Assembly (NCBI GenBank): GCA_020137815.1
Contig: CM035356.1
Span: forward strand, 3,721,063-3,785,062
Origin: Hormiphora californensis
Lineage: Eukaryota; Ctenophora; Tentaculata; Cydippida; Pleurobrachiidae
Direction: 5' to 3'
DNA length: 64,000 nucleotides
A program made the position numbers and the translations under genes. Under the pieces are notes generated by a model. The model was not told the DNA's origin. It saw only the letters and a program-made list of their open reading frames with translations, and did not search any database. Shown piece by piece: positions 32,001 to 42,860 of this stretch. Numbering within the stretch: the stretch's first letter is position 1; each line of letters starts with the position of its first letter.

Positions 32001-32088
32001 AGACTCAAACAAGAAAAAGCAAAAACTGAAAGTTGATTCACAGTCGTGGTTTGACTCTGATTCGGCGTTTGGTTTTGATGAGAAGTAA
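29053..32088 (+). CDS. Long coiled-coil protein with basic SP-rich tail
   Basis: From the ATG at 29053 (MLQQRQRLQQH) this is 1011 residues. The frame is open to 28924, but that extension runs through a TG repeat and pyrimidine-rich sequence ending in CCACTAG, so 29053 is preferred. Residues 10 to about 840 are one nearly unbroken heptad coiled coil rich in Glu, Lys, Ser and Leu. The last 170 residues are disordered, with many S/T-P sites (KTPVVQRSKKRRVAFG, SPSW), an acidic run of Glu, KSP repeats and a final DSQSWFDSDSAFGFDEK. It could be a chromosome-axis (SYCP1-like), centrosomal or golgin-type protein. The long coil plus basic S/TP tail slightly favours the first, but no family signature is decisive. 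Confidence 0.75.
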   Translation: MLQQRQRLQQHVNQNEVERSNERMSSIHCKLQEEAEKIRKWQTCSEIELKQKVTKLKECELLISKQRSQVLEMQIQNETLSSQLQKEKMNQSHINLKLKTSRELFIALKNHSENLQSSIMRGEDDRDSLRMLAADNIKQIKEMKQSMQNLVDANEKRVEQLKHQLKEKEMALGDVMSTSEKQITAVGNANSALEEDLGKCREDIEALSKQLIQKRDAVCVLEDKVQKLEKNIVDQSGVIDDRDTSVSNLNKQNAELSTNLASATETIETLGKQCEELSSELGKYKVEAETQIDGLQSELAEVTESLTEISTEYNEMVSKHDRLLAENKSCKESVDQLVKCVQELNSKQEENEKEMESLNELCSKTKESETELRQLLDEKDTSLESAASAKNELEENLKAVSEELDRLKVKDTESDSRIHDLAQTNSKQAALISELRAASEDQSKTAQEVSSDLDKKSVKLSDLEKKCTSFEKERDGMRCTLSEKDLELARLTEVNTSLKTQVSEFTEKFDSLKAEHDSLTSNVGTLKETYSSCSESLVKTKKHLVDQQKELLEKTKEMKKMEISLEEAYGKHGKDSKEIESLKKQVGELSKSISEKEKEIDELKKQKNSLETDFESLRETLSSKSDVSEKLSRVHEELSKKSAAVSELTTECTILKKWKADSVDQFASEKRKLEDDLSSRQADIAALAEEVKRMQQKLVETNKSSTELKQLQGTVQEMKSKNEDLFKSVDELKEDQQKKESLLKDKEAELKSLKKECKSLSTNKEKTQLQVSKLETKISEILKEQTNSKALAQQLKEKDNQLLRVKNSLEEIKQEAIKSEKAYQTKIQNLKDEISSLNKSKINAIISTATSRSPFTSPVRSSQHRDQPNPESPKTPVVQRSKKRRVAFGKSPSWHEPSDEEGEEEEEEMESEAVVSSTTQPARVKFSKSFSKSPSNAASTAKSPRLKFTKSPKKVTDIMAAYPSPMPNSKRGAKLPESYVRRQDSNKKKQKLKVDSQSWFDSDSAFGFDEK

Positions 32089-32540
32089 AGTTTTATTTCA
32101 AGATTGTGTGTAAATATTTGTTTTTATTCAAATTGTTTTCTAAGGATGTTTTTGTAAGATTGTTAATGAATAATGATGTGTGAAATTTCTATTTATGTTT
32201 GTTCTGAAATGCTCTTTTTTTATGTCTGCACGCCCGTGTTTGAATATTATGCGTATTCCCCGCCCGTCCCTTTCTTTTTCTGATGCAACTCCCCCTTGGT
32301 AATCCAATCTGGCCTGGTTTTAGAGTCTTCCCCCTCACAAATCACAATGGAACTCTCTTTTTTCCATCCTCCTATTCCTTTTTCTCTCACTTGCCCTCTC
32401 TCTTTCTATCTCTTTCGCTATCTCTCCCTCTATGCGATGAGAGACAAATTACTTTCATACTGCCGCGGGTGTTTGGTGCAGCTGTTGGACACAGTAGTTT
32501 CCTTGCATCATCCCCCCTTTTATTTCCTCCCCCTCTCTAT

Positions 32541-32674
<134 letters not shown>

Positions 32675-32827
32675 ACCACACAGCCGATTGAAATTGAGCT
32701 GCTGAGTATCAGGGGCTCTTTCTCTCTCATGTCTAATATCATGTCTTTGTGCTAACCAGACTAAGAGGTTAATACTGCATGCTACCTCTCCCTATATTTT
32801 CTCCCTGTTTCAAGCTCTCCGTGTAGT

Positions 32828-32951
32828 CCATTTTTTTCAACTGTTCATCCCCGTTTTCGTGCACAGATTTGTTTCGTGCACCTATCACTGCACATCAAGA
32901 ATTATAAATATCACACATGCACGAGTTTGGGGTGAACAGTTGAAAAACTTC
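32828..32951. repeat. Hairpin-forming inverted repeat
   Basis: Arms near 32828-32865 and 32918-32951 are imperfect inverted copies (TTTTTCAACTGTTCA against TGAACAGTTGAAAAA, TTTCGTGCA against TGCACGAG). It may be a tiny MITE or a transcribed hairpin; nothing separates the two. Confidence 0.55.
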
Positions 32952-33147
32952 ATTTGCCATTTCTTCTTAGTTATTCACTTTTTGAAACTTTGAACTGGAA
33001 CTAAGATCAGAGCTCATTTGTCTGAAATAGTATCATCCCCCTCACAACCTTTATCCTCTCATGCATCATATCACCCTATTATAATATCCACCCACATTCA
33101 TTCCCCTCTCTTTCTCTGTCTCTAGCGGATGTAAAGAGAGACATACC

Positions 33148-34964
33148 ATGGGAGCAGGGGCCTCTGGAGCGGGTAAGCAACAAACCCTCGAAGTGCACTA
33201 TCCCCGGCAGTCGATAGCAGAAATTAGCCGTCAGAGCAAGTTATCATTTGTAGCTGTATTAAGAGAGGTAAGTTACCATGACAACAACATCTGTGTATAA
33301 TATAGTGCTGGAAGTTGTTGCCATGGTTTCAATAACGCTTAACAACATACTTCTGTATACCTTCTATCTCTTCCAATATCTTCTTCTGTCGGGTGTCAGA
33401 CCCTTAAGAACTATCGCCACTCTCTTCTAATACGTCCACTTGTTTTCAGTGGCAACGGTGGGTGGAGTTGGGCTGTGACGAGGATGGAAATCTCGCTGTA
33501 TCAGCACTTCGCACACAGTACCCCACTGATCCACTAATGCATCGTGTTATTGACAGTATACCCGCTCTTGATGATCAAATAAGGTGCGTGCAAACTGTCC
33601 CTCTTTCTCTCGCTCTCTCGTCACTATAAATGTAATAGCCAGATAATTGGATGTCTTCGCTAATTGGCCCCTAACTATCATATTGTGTCTAAGTGGATCG
33701 CCAATAATGAGGCTCAATCAGCCTTTTTCTAACTCACTCTTCTCACCCTCTCGAATTGTTAGACCTCCTTCTCTCATCCATTTCTACTTGGCTTTTTCAA
33801 TTTTATGCAATGCTCTGTTTGTCGTTGGTTTTTGACTATCATTTCTCTCGCTCTATCTCTTATTCTCTCTCTGTCTCTCCCACACTGAAGGAGATATAAA
33901 TCTATTTTCTTCAGTTCACAGCGGTATAATTAAAATTTAAAGCTGTCAGCTTCGGACCACTATTATATCTTCTTGTAAGTTGTACCCCACTCTCTCTCTC
34001 TCTCTCTCTAGATTGCCTCTCTCTCCCTCTTTCTATATCTCCCTCTCTTCCTCCCCCTTTAAAGTATGACGTGCCGTGTGACCAACTTCCTTCCCGGCCT
34101 CTTCATCTCTACCCCTTGCAGTTTGTTCTGACTTCTGTGTGTATCTATTTGTGCCATAATTTAAATACAGTTTAGACTTGTATAGTTTTGCGGTTCTTTT
34201 TTATGGTGTACTTGTCAATGTTCCCCCCTACTAACATTTCTCGCCCCTGGGGCTGAAGAAGATTAGACCATATCAATATTTAACAACGTCTCCCCCTGCA
34301 GTTTCACGGATTTTTGCCGAGTTCTCTACATCTGGCAGACAATGGTTATGGAGGAAAGACTTCAAACTCTCTTCCAAATACTGAATAATGGAGATCCCCT
34401 TACAACTGACGTTGTGGCCCAAATTATCAAGGCAATCCGTCCTGATGAAGACATGGAGCAAATCAAGCTAATTGCTGCACACATGCCCTCTTCACTTAGC
34501 TGCTTAGGTGAGAGAATTATCATCTCTACTATAACATAATGTTATGAGAACTGTCTACATTTTGAAGTAGAGCCATGGTGTTGGCAGTGAATAATGTTTT
34601 GATAGTGTGTTGCAATCCGGAGAAATCATAGTATATTGTTTCATCTATCATGATAGATTGCAGACATTAATTTTGTCCACCTTCCTTATGTATGTTTTAA
34701 CAACACTCCCTGCCCTCTCTTGCCGATTTTATTTTACTGACCACTCCGAACTTCTGTCTGACGGCCAGACTTCTGGTACAAATTGTACCGTACAAAATAA
34801 TATTGGACCCTTTCTCAGGTACCTCTGTGATCGACGAGGAAGATTTCGTTGCATGGGCAAAGTGTCTACCAGCAGAGGAGCTACATACTAAGCTGGGAAC
34901 TTTTACCATAATTGATGAACGGGTGATGGCGGCAATGGAAGAACAACACGCTAGGAACCAGTGA
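33148..34964 (+). CDS. Small N-myristoylated, degenerate EF-hand-like protein, 4 exons
   Basis: Exons 33148-33267, 33450-33583, 34302-34507 and 34819-34964 join in phase to about 201 residues. The N-terminus MGAGASGAGK fits an N-myristoylation signal (Gly2, Ser6). Four helix-rich segments follow with EF-hand-like spacing: a Ca-loop-like DEDGNLAVSALR in exon 2, an IRFTDFCRVLYIW-type helix across exons 2-3, NNGDPLTTDVV, and VIDEEDFVAWAKCL in exon 4. The loops lack the full set of acidic ligands, so calcium binding is doubtful. The layout recalls calcineurin-B/CHP-like or EF-hand ciliary adaptors. No gene name is justified. AATAAA at 35407-35412 is a likely poly(A) signal. Confidence 0.7.
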
Positions 34965-35406
34965 TTTGCTGGATCCAGTGATTTGTTGGTGAGTTTTTCA
35001 GCCCCCGGTTGAGAAGAAGAAGTTTGATTTAAATCAGAGTGAGGGACAAGAAAGGAAAGCTGCTGCCGTGTATGATAGTTACAGCGGTGTTTGATAGCTC
35101 TTTCTTCGTAGAGGGAGAGAGAGAGAGCGAGAGAGAGATTGGGAGCGATGGTGGAATATTTTAAGAATGAATCATCCGCGAGACAGAGGGTAAGAAAGAG
35201 AGAGAATATTGGTTCTCAGCCTAGCTAAATGATAGCGTGACGTTATGTGGTGCCGAGCTGTAGAAGTTGTCACTTCTAAATGAGAAGGAGTTATAGCAAG
35301 ATTGATGACAAATGATCTTCCTAGATCCTAAAATAATTATTTATCATGATTTATCGGGGATTTATCCCTTTTTATGTCAGATCTGTAAAATTTCTGTACA
35401 GTTGTA

Positions 35407-35412
35407 AATAAA
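35407..35412 (+). terminator. Poly(A) signal AATAAA
   Basis: Canonical hexamer about 440 bp after the stop codon of the preceding plus-strand gene and before the HMGB start. Confidence 0.5.
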
Positions 35413-35533
35413 ACGGTGTACGATTTTTTCCACTTCCTTTTATCAATAATGTATTTTCTTGCTTTATCTCTCTTTCTCTCTCACCAGACTCAAGCCCCAA
35501 TTTGAGAGTTACCATAACAACCGACTTTTTAGC

Positions 35534-37294
35534 ATGGCTTCTGTTGCATATCATCCGTATTCAAATGAGCGAAGTGAGCGGAAAACAAACGCCAAGGACC
35601 CAAATAAGCCCAAGAAAAAGAAATCTGCTTTTGATGTTTTCCGAACGGAACAAATGTCCGAATTCAAGCGGCTGAATCCTGATACTAAAGTTGATCTTGG
35701 AGGTAAGCCCTTTTCTGACTCATCACATAGAATTTGTTTCTCTTTAAATCTGACATCACTTAGAGCGCTGTTCTATATCCTTCTATTACCCCTCCCTGGG
35801 GGTATCTCTCTCTGATTCCATCTCTCTCGCCCTTTTATAATTACCACACAGTAGCACGGTCCCGCCAAGCTCTCACGAACTAAACTGAGTACACTCATAC
35901 AGTGCATGGCAATGTCCCCCCTTTTACTCTCTCGCTAGCTCTCTCTGTCTCCCTCTCACATACATTCTAGCTGCGGCTGACGGCCGTCTTTCCTTATTTA
36001 ACTATCTTGATCTCTTTATTTTCCCTCCCTTCTCTCCTTGTCCCCTCTCCACATTCTCTCTCTCCCTCTCTGCCCCATTGATACTCCGTCCCGGCCCTCT
36101 CAGCTCAGTCTGAATGTTTTGCCGCCGCACGTGCGTTCACCGTGCGCGTTCACTAAAACCCGCATCTTAGGCTGCCGTTAGCTGTGAGCTTTGCGAGTTC
36201 AACCCCCTCAGAAGAGGTGAAAGCACAGCGTCGCAGCACCTACCGTAATGTAAAGGGACGCGCGCGCGCAGTGCCACTCCCTCCCACCTTTGTGCAGCTG
36301 CCCGCCGTCCTTCTCACATCTTCTATCCCCCACAGAATATCATGATATCCAGATATTATCCCTCATATCATTCATGATATTATCTTCTTTCTCTCTCCCT
36401 ACAGTGTTCATGACGAACCTTAGTGCAACATGGGGCTCCCTATCCGATGAAAAGAAGATCCCCTACGTTCAGGAATCAGAGAAAGATCTGATTCGATTCC
36501 AGGCAGAGATGGCCAACTACGTCCCCAATCCTGAGTTTATCAAGAAGAAGAAGAAGAGGGTGAAGGAGCCTGGCGAGCCCAAGAGAGCAACGTAAGTGAT
36601 TCTTAGAGATAATTCCCTTGGGAGAAAGCGAGATAATTCTGATGAGCGAACTAATTTTCTGGGCTGTGGGTTGTGATATGACCGAAGATAATGATCGGCC
36701 ATGATGGCCATTATACGAGGTTTTGGGAGATGGAAATTATCGTCGGAAACTGGCTTTTAAAATAGATCCAGATATAAAACAAATTTACAGCCGTTTACAC
36801 CCATTTCTTTCATAAATCAATCACCAAACGTAAACCAGTTGTACCACACGTCTTTTTGACTCTGGTTTTCCTCTATACGTCAATTCTGCCTTATATTTAT
36901 CTCTCTCACACACGCAGATTCTCTGTCCCTCTCCTCTCCGTCTCTTCCTAATTCTCTCCACCTGGGGCCCGCCAATTTTACACCGACCGTTTAATTTGTT
37001 AGCCACCAGTTAATAGTGTTTCTGCCGGTGTACGCTATAATACCTTTCCTTTTCTCTACCACCAAACATTATAAGAGAAAGAGAGAGGAATAGTGTATCT
37101 TGCCATTATTCTGTTGCTCTCTATTCTCCGAGTTTTGTTATTGAACTGTCTCCTTTCTGATCTCATCTTGATCTCTCGATTTGCTCCAACCCCGGTTCTC
37201 TTTGTTTCCTTTTGTCGCATGTGTCATCTGAAATCATTTGCTGTCAGGTCACTATGTGATTATTGTTCTCTATTTCTCTCTCTATCTCTCACTC

Positions 37295-37361
<67 letters not shown>

Positions 37362-40300
37362 CTTACATTTATTGATATTTGCTATTTCCTTCCATCCCCA
37401 GCTCTCAGCATGACAGGAGAATATCTCCACAATGAACTGATCCTAAACCACTCTCTCGCAACATCCAACCACACAACCGAATTCCTTCTTTACGGTCTTT
37501 GGGAGGCACTGAGTGGTTTCGCGGGTATTACGGGCAACATTTTCCTCCTCTACCTCCTCCTCGCGTACCCAGCCGCCCTACAACTGGACCTTGTGTCAGT
37601 CCACATTTTGAAAAGCCTCGCCATGGTGGATTTGATCTCTGCACTCTTCATCCCTCCGACCCTCGCGTTATCCTACATTCTGGGACACGGAACGCAGTGG
37701 CCGCTGTCTCACACGTGGTGCATTCTGTACAGTTACATAAAACACGGTCCAACCAATGCTAACATCTTCTTCATTATGTGTTTCTCACTCTACCGCCTGT
37801 ACCGGTGTGTCCTACCAATCCGATCGCTAAACACAAACGAGGAACGAGTTACGAGGGTCATCTCTATCATCGGTTGGTCGCTCGTTTTCCTGGTGCCTGG
37901 TTATATGGCATGTTTCGCGGTTACCGGACACCTTTCCGTTGGCTACCTGAACGGCCTCGACCAGTTTGGGTCATGTGACTTTATAGATAATCTTCATCCA
38001 GCTCACATCACAGCCCGTCCGAAAGTATTCCTAGCGATTCTGATGATATTGCTACCCGGGGCAGGCAATAGCAATCTCAAACACAGCATCTCATGGCGCA
38101 TGTGGTAATAAGGAGCAGTGGGGCGATCAGTTTGAGGGTGAAAACAACACTTTTCGTTACCTCCATCTTCATTCTCACCTACTTTCCGTACAGTGTGGTT
38201 ATCATTATCCAGGCTACCAGTAAAACTAGCCTTCCCCGGGTTGTCCGGCATCTGGCAGCACGGTGTGTCAGTGTGGGGTGCTGGTCCAACCTTCCTATCC
38301 TACTGTTTGTCGATCGGAGGTTACGGGGGGTCGTGGGAAGTGTGATTCGGAGTGGATCGCGGGGTAGGAAGTTCAAGTATATACCACCAAGAATGTCGGT
38401 GATGGTGCCGCCTCCGTTAGTTGCGAGATCCCCCGGGGCGAGGTTTCGGACAGCAGCAAAAGGTGTGCAATTTACAGGTGGGAATTAGGAGAGTGGGCAT
38501 GCAGCATAATAATGGGAGAGCTGTGCTGCAGTGTGTCAGGGAGGGAGAGTGATGCTAGCATTTTTTAGGAGTGTGCTTGGATTTTTTTGGGAGATTGCTA
38601 GAACTGTACAAGAGAGGCAGCCTGCTATACCTTTCAACTCCCAAGGAGAGCTGACTTTCTTTCCAATTTCCATAGCCCAAAGCTACTCCCCGACCTTGCT
38701 GTGAATGGCCATTGCTTTTAATGATATGTCTTGAAGCGGCTGAATCGGCAGGTGCACAGTTGCTCGACAGTCTATTTCTGGCTGCTATTTCTGGCTGCTA
38801 TTTCTGGCTGCTATTTCTGGCTGCAAGACCTATTTCTGGCTGCAAGACCTATTTCTGGCTGCAAGCAGCCAGAAATAGATTTAGCAGCCAGAAATAGCAG
38901 CCAGAAATAGATTTTAGCAGCCAGAAATAGATTTTAGCAGCCAGAAATAGGGTTTCTCTCACGTGATCTCTCTATCTCTGTATGGGATACGAGAGACGAA
39001 TCGGTGAAGTAATTCAGTATCTGCAACTAATTGGGTATGGGATACGGGACCTGCCAAATTAGTTGCAGATCGAGTATGTTGTCCTCAGTCGGGCGCTGCT
39101 GCTGGACGTGTTGGCGAGGAAGATGGTGGTCGCATAGGAACTGGTCCACTATGGTCCTCTCGATGTGCGTATTCGGATCCAGGTTTACGGTCCTCGATAC
39201 CTCCCGGCAGGCACACAGGTTGAAACGCCGCAGGATCCGGAGCGGAGATGTGGGCCTGTTCAGAGGGCAGGCCTGAAGCTGGAGTCTTCCCTCCATACAG
39301 AGGGAGCAAATGTCGAGGCTCCTCCTCGATGTTGTCCCTGATCAAGGAGTGTTCGTGGTTTTGTCGTTTCGTGGGAGAGAAGGTATAGGAGCTGTCCGGT
39401 GGCGGCATAATTGATTGCGATGCCTTGACGTCAAAATTTGGCCTTTTATAATGGATTGTCATAATGGGTCCCACCCACCTTGTTTGTGACACGAGGCATG
39501 AAAAGTTACACGATAAGAGATCTGTTTATCGGTTATCCTATCCCGACATATTACACAGCGTGATATGAGATCAGTTTATCGGTGATGCAATGGGTGTGAT
39601 AACACATATTCGATGGCGTAAATTTCAAGTTTGGAGCTAGGGGACAGGTAAAACAAAAGAGGTGCCTCTCATATCCCATACCCAATTAGTTGCAGATACC
39701 GAATCACTTCACCGATTCGTTTCCCGTATCCCATACCAAATTAGTTGCAGATACCGAATCATTTCACCGATTCGTCTCCCGTATCCCATACCCAATTACA
39801 GTTGCAGATACCAAATCACTTCACCGATTCGTCTCTCGTATCCCATACAGAGATAGAGAGATCACGTGAGAGAAACCCTATTTCTGGCTGCTAGACCCTA
39901 TTTCGATTACCTACAACTATGGCTCATGCAACTATGGCTCATAAAATCTATGAGCCATAGATGCATACAACTATGGCTCATAGATTTTATGAGCCATAGA
40001 TGCATACAACTATGGCTCATAGAAATGTGATCTGATTAGGTTCTATGAGCCAAAGCTAGTGAGAGTGAGTGACACGTGAGTGACACGTGAGTGACACGTG
40101 AGTGACACGTGAGTGACATGTGAGTGACACGTGAGTTTTCGAATCATGTAATATTAAATGAGCACAAATGCAAACGATTTACATAATGATAAATCTAATA
40201 TTACATAATTAAAATTACACTATCAGTTCATCTTGGATATAATGGTAAAAGGGGTCCTTCTTTGGACAGTTCATAGAGCATTTCACGTGAATCAGCAGCT

Positions 40301-42860
40301 CCTTAACACGATGTTTATTCAAATCTATGATCGGATAGGTACTAAACAGCCGCCTTGCATTATCACTATCAGGATCCACAGTAAAAAACTCTCCAACAGG
40401 TCTGATTTTCGAGAAAGTAGTATAGGTAGGATGTTCCCAGAAATTGCCTGGCTAAAGTTTCTGATCTTTCACACTCTTCCAAAACCTCCCGGTACTCGTT
40501 GAACGTTGTAGTGTTGTTCGTGACGTCGATAACAATTATAGCTAGTGAATCTACTAACAAATTCTAATGAGCGGGATGGATATGTGACAGTGTCACATAT
40601 CCACCCCCCTCACTGACACGATTCTGGGATGCGCCATTAGCAGAGTGAAACGATACGAGATACGAAACTTATGATTCGGGGGAGCTCATTAGCAGTGTGA
40701 GACGATACGGTATATGGAACATGATTCGGGGAAGCTTATTAGGAGTGCTAGACGATATGAGACACGATTCGGAGAATGTTTTATCGCTCTTTTTATCTAT
40801 CTCTATTTCTTTTTGTCAATTATCTTGAGAACCAGATGAGATACCTACTCATACTAATGCGAGGAAGCTACAAACTTTGGTGCCCTTATTTTTGTCCATA
40901 CTCCTTTTCCTTTTTTATCTGGATGTCGGCTCAGCCCCGTTGTTTTTAGGGGGATATGTTGTTGTTTTAGATGGAATGGTTTGAATTTGGTCTGTTTGGC
41001 AAGACTCGAAAAAAAACCGAACGCATTCCAGCTCGCATTATAGTATAATGGTAAGCTCTCAAGTCCAAGATAATTGACAAAAAGAGATAGAGATAGAGAT
41101 AGATAGAAAGAGCGATAAAACATTCTCCGAATCGTTTCTCATATCGTCTAACACTCCTAATAAGCTTCCCCGAATCATGTTCCATATACCGTATCGTCTC
41201 ACACTGCTAATGAGCTCCCCCGAATCATAAGTTTCGTATCTCGTATCGTTTCACTCTGCTAATGGCGCATCCCAGAATCGTGTCAGTGAGGGGGGTGGAT
41301 ATGTGACACTGTCACATATCCATCCCGCTCATTAGAATTTGTTAGTAGATTCACTAGCTATAATTGTTATCGACGTCACGAACAACACTACAACGTTCAA
41401 CGAGTACCGGGAGGTTTTGGAAGAGTGTGAAAGATCAGAAACTTTAGCCAGGCAATTTCTGGGAACATCCTACCTATACTACTTTCTCGAAAATCAGACC
41501 TGTTGGAGAGTTTTTTACTGTGGATCCTGATAGTGATAATGCAAGGCGGCTGTTTAGTACCTATCCGATCATAGATTTGAATAAACATCGTGTTAAGGAG
41601 CTGCTGATTCACGTGAAATGCTCTATGAACTGTCCAAAGAAGGACCCCTTTTACCATTATATCCAAGATGAACTGATAGTGTAATTTTAATTATGTAATA
41701 TTAGATTTATCATTATGTAAATCGTTTGCATTTGTGCTCATTTAATATTACATGATTCGAAAACTCACGTGTCACTCACATGTCACTCACGTGTCACTCA
41801 CGTGTCACTCACGTGTCACTCACTCTCACTAGCTTTGGCTCATAGAACCTAATCAGATCACATTTCTATGAGCCATAGTTGTATGCATCTATGGCTCATA
41901 AAATCTATGAGCCATAGTTGCATGCATCTATGGCTCATAGATTTTATGAGCCATAGTTGCATGAGCCATAGTTGTAGGTCACCCCCTATTTCTGGCTGCT
42001 AAAATCTATTTCTGGCTGCTATTTCTGGCTGCTAAATCTATTTCTGGCTGCTTGCAGCCAGAAATAGGTCTAGCAGCCAGAAATAGGTCTTGCAGCCAGA
42101 AATAGGTCTTGCAGCCAGAAATAGCAGCCAGAAATAGCAGCCAGAAATAGCAGCCAGAAATAGCAGCCAGAAATAGACTGTCGAGCAACTGTGCACCTGC
42201 CGCTGAATCGAGGTTGTCCATTTGGTACTCTCTCCCGAAGAGTGACACGCGGCAAAGACCTGTCAGAGTATTGGCCTGACAGGGAAAGACAGGAAATATG
42301 TATGCATTGTGTGAGGGCGAATTATAAGTGCGTGTGTTTTATGATATAGTGAAGATTTGAGTCTCCCACAAATTACATGTCATTCTATGCTAACTCCTCT
42401 TTCGCATGGCAGCTATAATAACTCTCAAATCCATTGCCTAACCAGCAAAAATCTAACCGTCTCCCAAAACATTTCAGGACCGGTTTCATGTTTTTCTCCA
42501 ACACGAATCGAGGAGAGGTAGTAAGAGAGAACCCAGATCTAAGGGTTGGCGGGATTGCCAAGATAATGGGCGAGAGATGGGGCAAGATGACGCTTGAAGA
42601 AAAGGCACCCTACCAAAAGATGGCCGAGGAAGATAAGTAAGTAATTTTATAATCCTAAAATGTATGATGCCCATAATACATCATATACAATATTGCTCCA
42701 ACGCGAAACCACTTTCCATTTAATCGGATTCCACACCGCACACGCCTTATATTATGCCCCCACCCCGTTATGATATGTGATTGTAACCGAACCGTTTTCC
42801 AGGGAGCGCTACCTGCGTGAGGCAACAGCTTGGCGTAAAGCCAAAGAGAACGGTTCGTAA
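35534..42860 (+). CDS. HMGB-type protein with two HMG boxes, 4 exons
   Basis: Exons 35534-35702, 36405-36591, 42478-42636 and 42803-42860 join in phase to 190 residues starting MASVAYHPYSNE. The first HMG box follows a basic KDPNKPKKKKS linker (SAFDVFRTEQMSEF ... WGSLSDEKKIPYVQESEKD). The second is in exons 3-4 (TGFMFFSNTNRGEV ... MGERWGKMTLEEKAPYQKMAEEDK). HMGB proteins bend DNA and act in chromatin; the paired boxes and length fit HMGB. The usual acidic C-tail is missing and the protein ends KENGS. Intron 2 (36592-42477, 5.9 kb) holds a GPCR gene and a foldback element and is far longer than the other introns. Confidence 0.85.
37278..37358. repeat. (CT)n microsatellite before the nested GPCR
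   Basis: About 80 bp of CT ending in CAG at 37357-37359. A second CAG precedes the GPCR ATG, so the tract may serve as a splice polypyrimidine run. Confidence 0.9.
37410..38488 (+). pseudogene. Rhodopsin-like GPCR nested in an HMGB intron, frameshifted
   Basis: From the ATG at 37410 a seven-helix receptor can be followed. TM1 has GITGNIFLLYLLL, TM2 has LAMVDLISALF, then come the TM3 Cys and FSLYRLYRCV (in place of DRY), TM4 with its Trp, and TM5 VFLAILMILLPGA. The frame then ends at 38106-38108. TM6 (FVTSIFILTYFPYSVVIII) and TM7 (CWSNLPILLF) continue in another frame to the TAG at 38486-38488. No intron of plausible size bridges the gap, so this is a pseudogene, a sequencing error, or a third-loop indel. 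The ligand is unknown. It lies on the same strand as HMGB, inside its second intron. Confidence 0.7.
38950..39915. mobile_element. Nested inverted-repeat element in the left arm of FB-B
   Basis: Present only in the left arm. It begins GGTTTCTCTCACGTGATCTC and ends with the inverted copy (GATCACGTGAGAGAAACC near 39870-39889). Several copies of an ATACCGAATCACTTCACCGA-like motif with TATCCCATACCC lie at the right side and one inverted set at the left. A 135-codon minus-strand ORF (39492-39085) is Pro/Ser-rich and looks non-coding. Confidence 0.6.
40215..40560 (-). pseudogene. Captured coding-like fragment, left-arm copy
   Basis: Mirror image of 41339-41684. It reads as a 63-residue ORF (start LVDSLAIIVIDVTNNTTTF) that shifts frame at a run of six T and then continues as about 55 more codons ending at a stop at 40217-40215. 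Confidence 0.45.
41339..41684 (+). pseudogene. Captured coding-like fragment, right-arm copy
   Basis: The first frame gives IDVTNNTTTFNEYREVLEE and ends soon after a T6 run near 41508. A second frame from there gives LFSTYPIIDLNKHRVKELL, CSMNCPKKDPFYHYIQDELI and a stop at 41682-41684. The amino-acid quality of both parts suggests a former coding sequence broken by one base in the homopolymer. I recognise no family. Both arms carry the same break, so it predates formation or homogenisation of the arms. Confidence 0.45.

Larger units (their letters stand above)
38747..42201. mobile_element. Foldback element FB-B with 8-bp target duplication
   Basis: The termini are perfect inverted copies of GGCAGGTGCACAGTTGCTCG and beyond, flanked on both sides by GCTGAATC (38739-38746 and 42202-42209). 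Inward are TATTTCTGGCTGC subrepeats in both orientations, then TATGGCTCATAGAT-type repeats, GTGAGTGACAC tandem units, a matched coding-like fragment, and a central loop near 40865-41050. The left arm is about 0.95 kb longer because of a nested insertion. An 8-bp duplication is typical of hAT and P-type transposons, so movement by such a transposase is possible. None is encoded here. Confidence 0.8.

Noticed and set aside
39085-39492. 135-codon minus-strand ORF in the nested element
   Set aside because: Pro/Ser-rich with no domain-like pattern; overlaps repeats and has no supporting context.
41025-41070. tRNA-like D-arm (TAGTATAATGGTAAGCT) in the foldback loop
   Set aside because: No matching anticodon, T-arm or acceptor stem can be folded around it.
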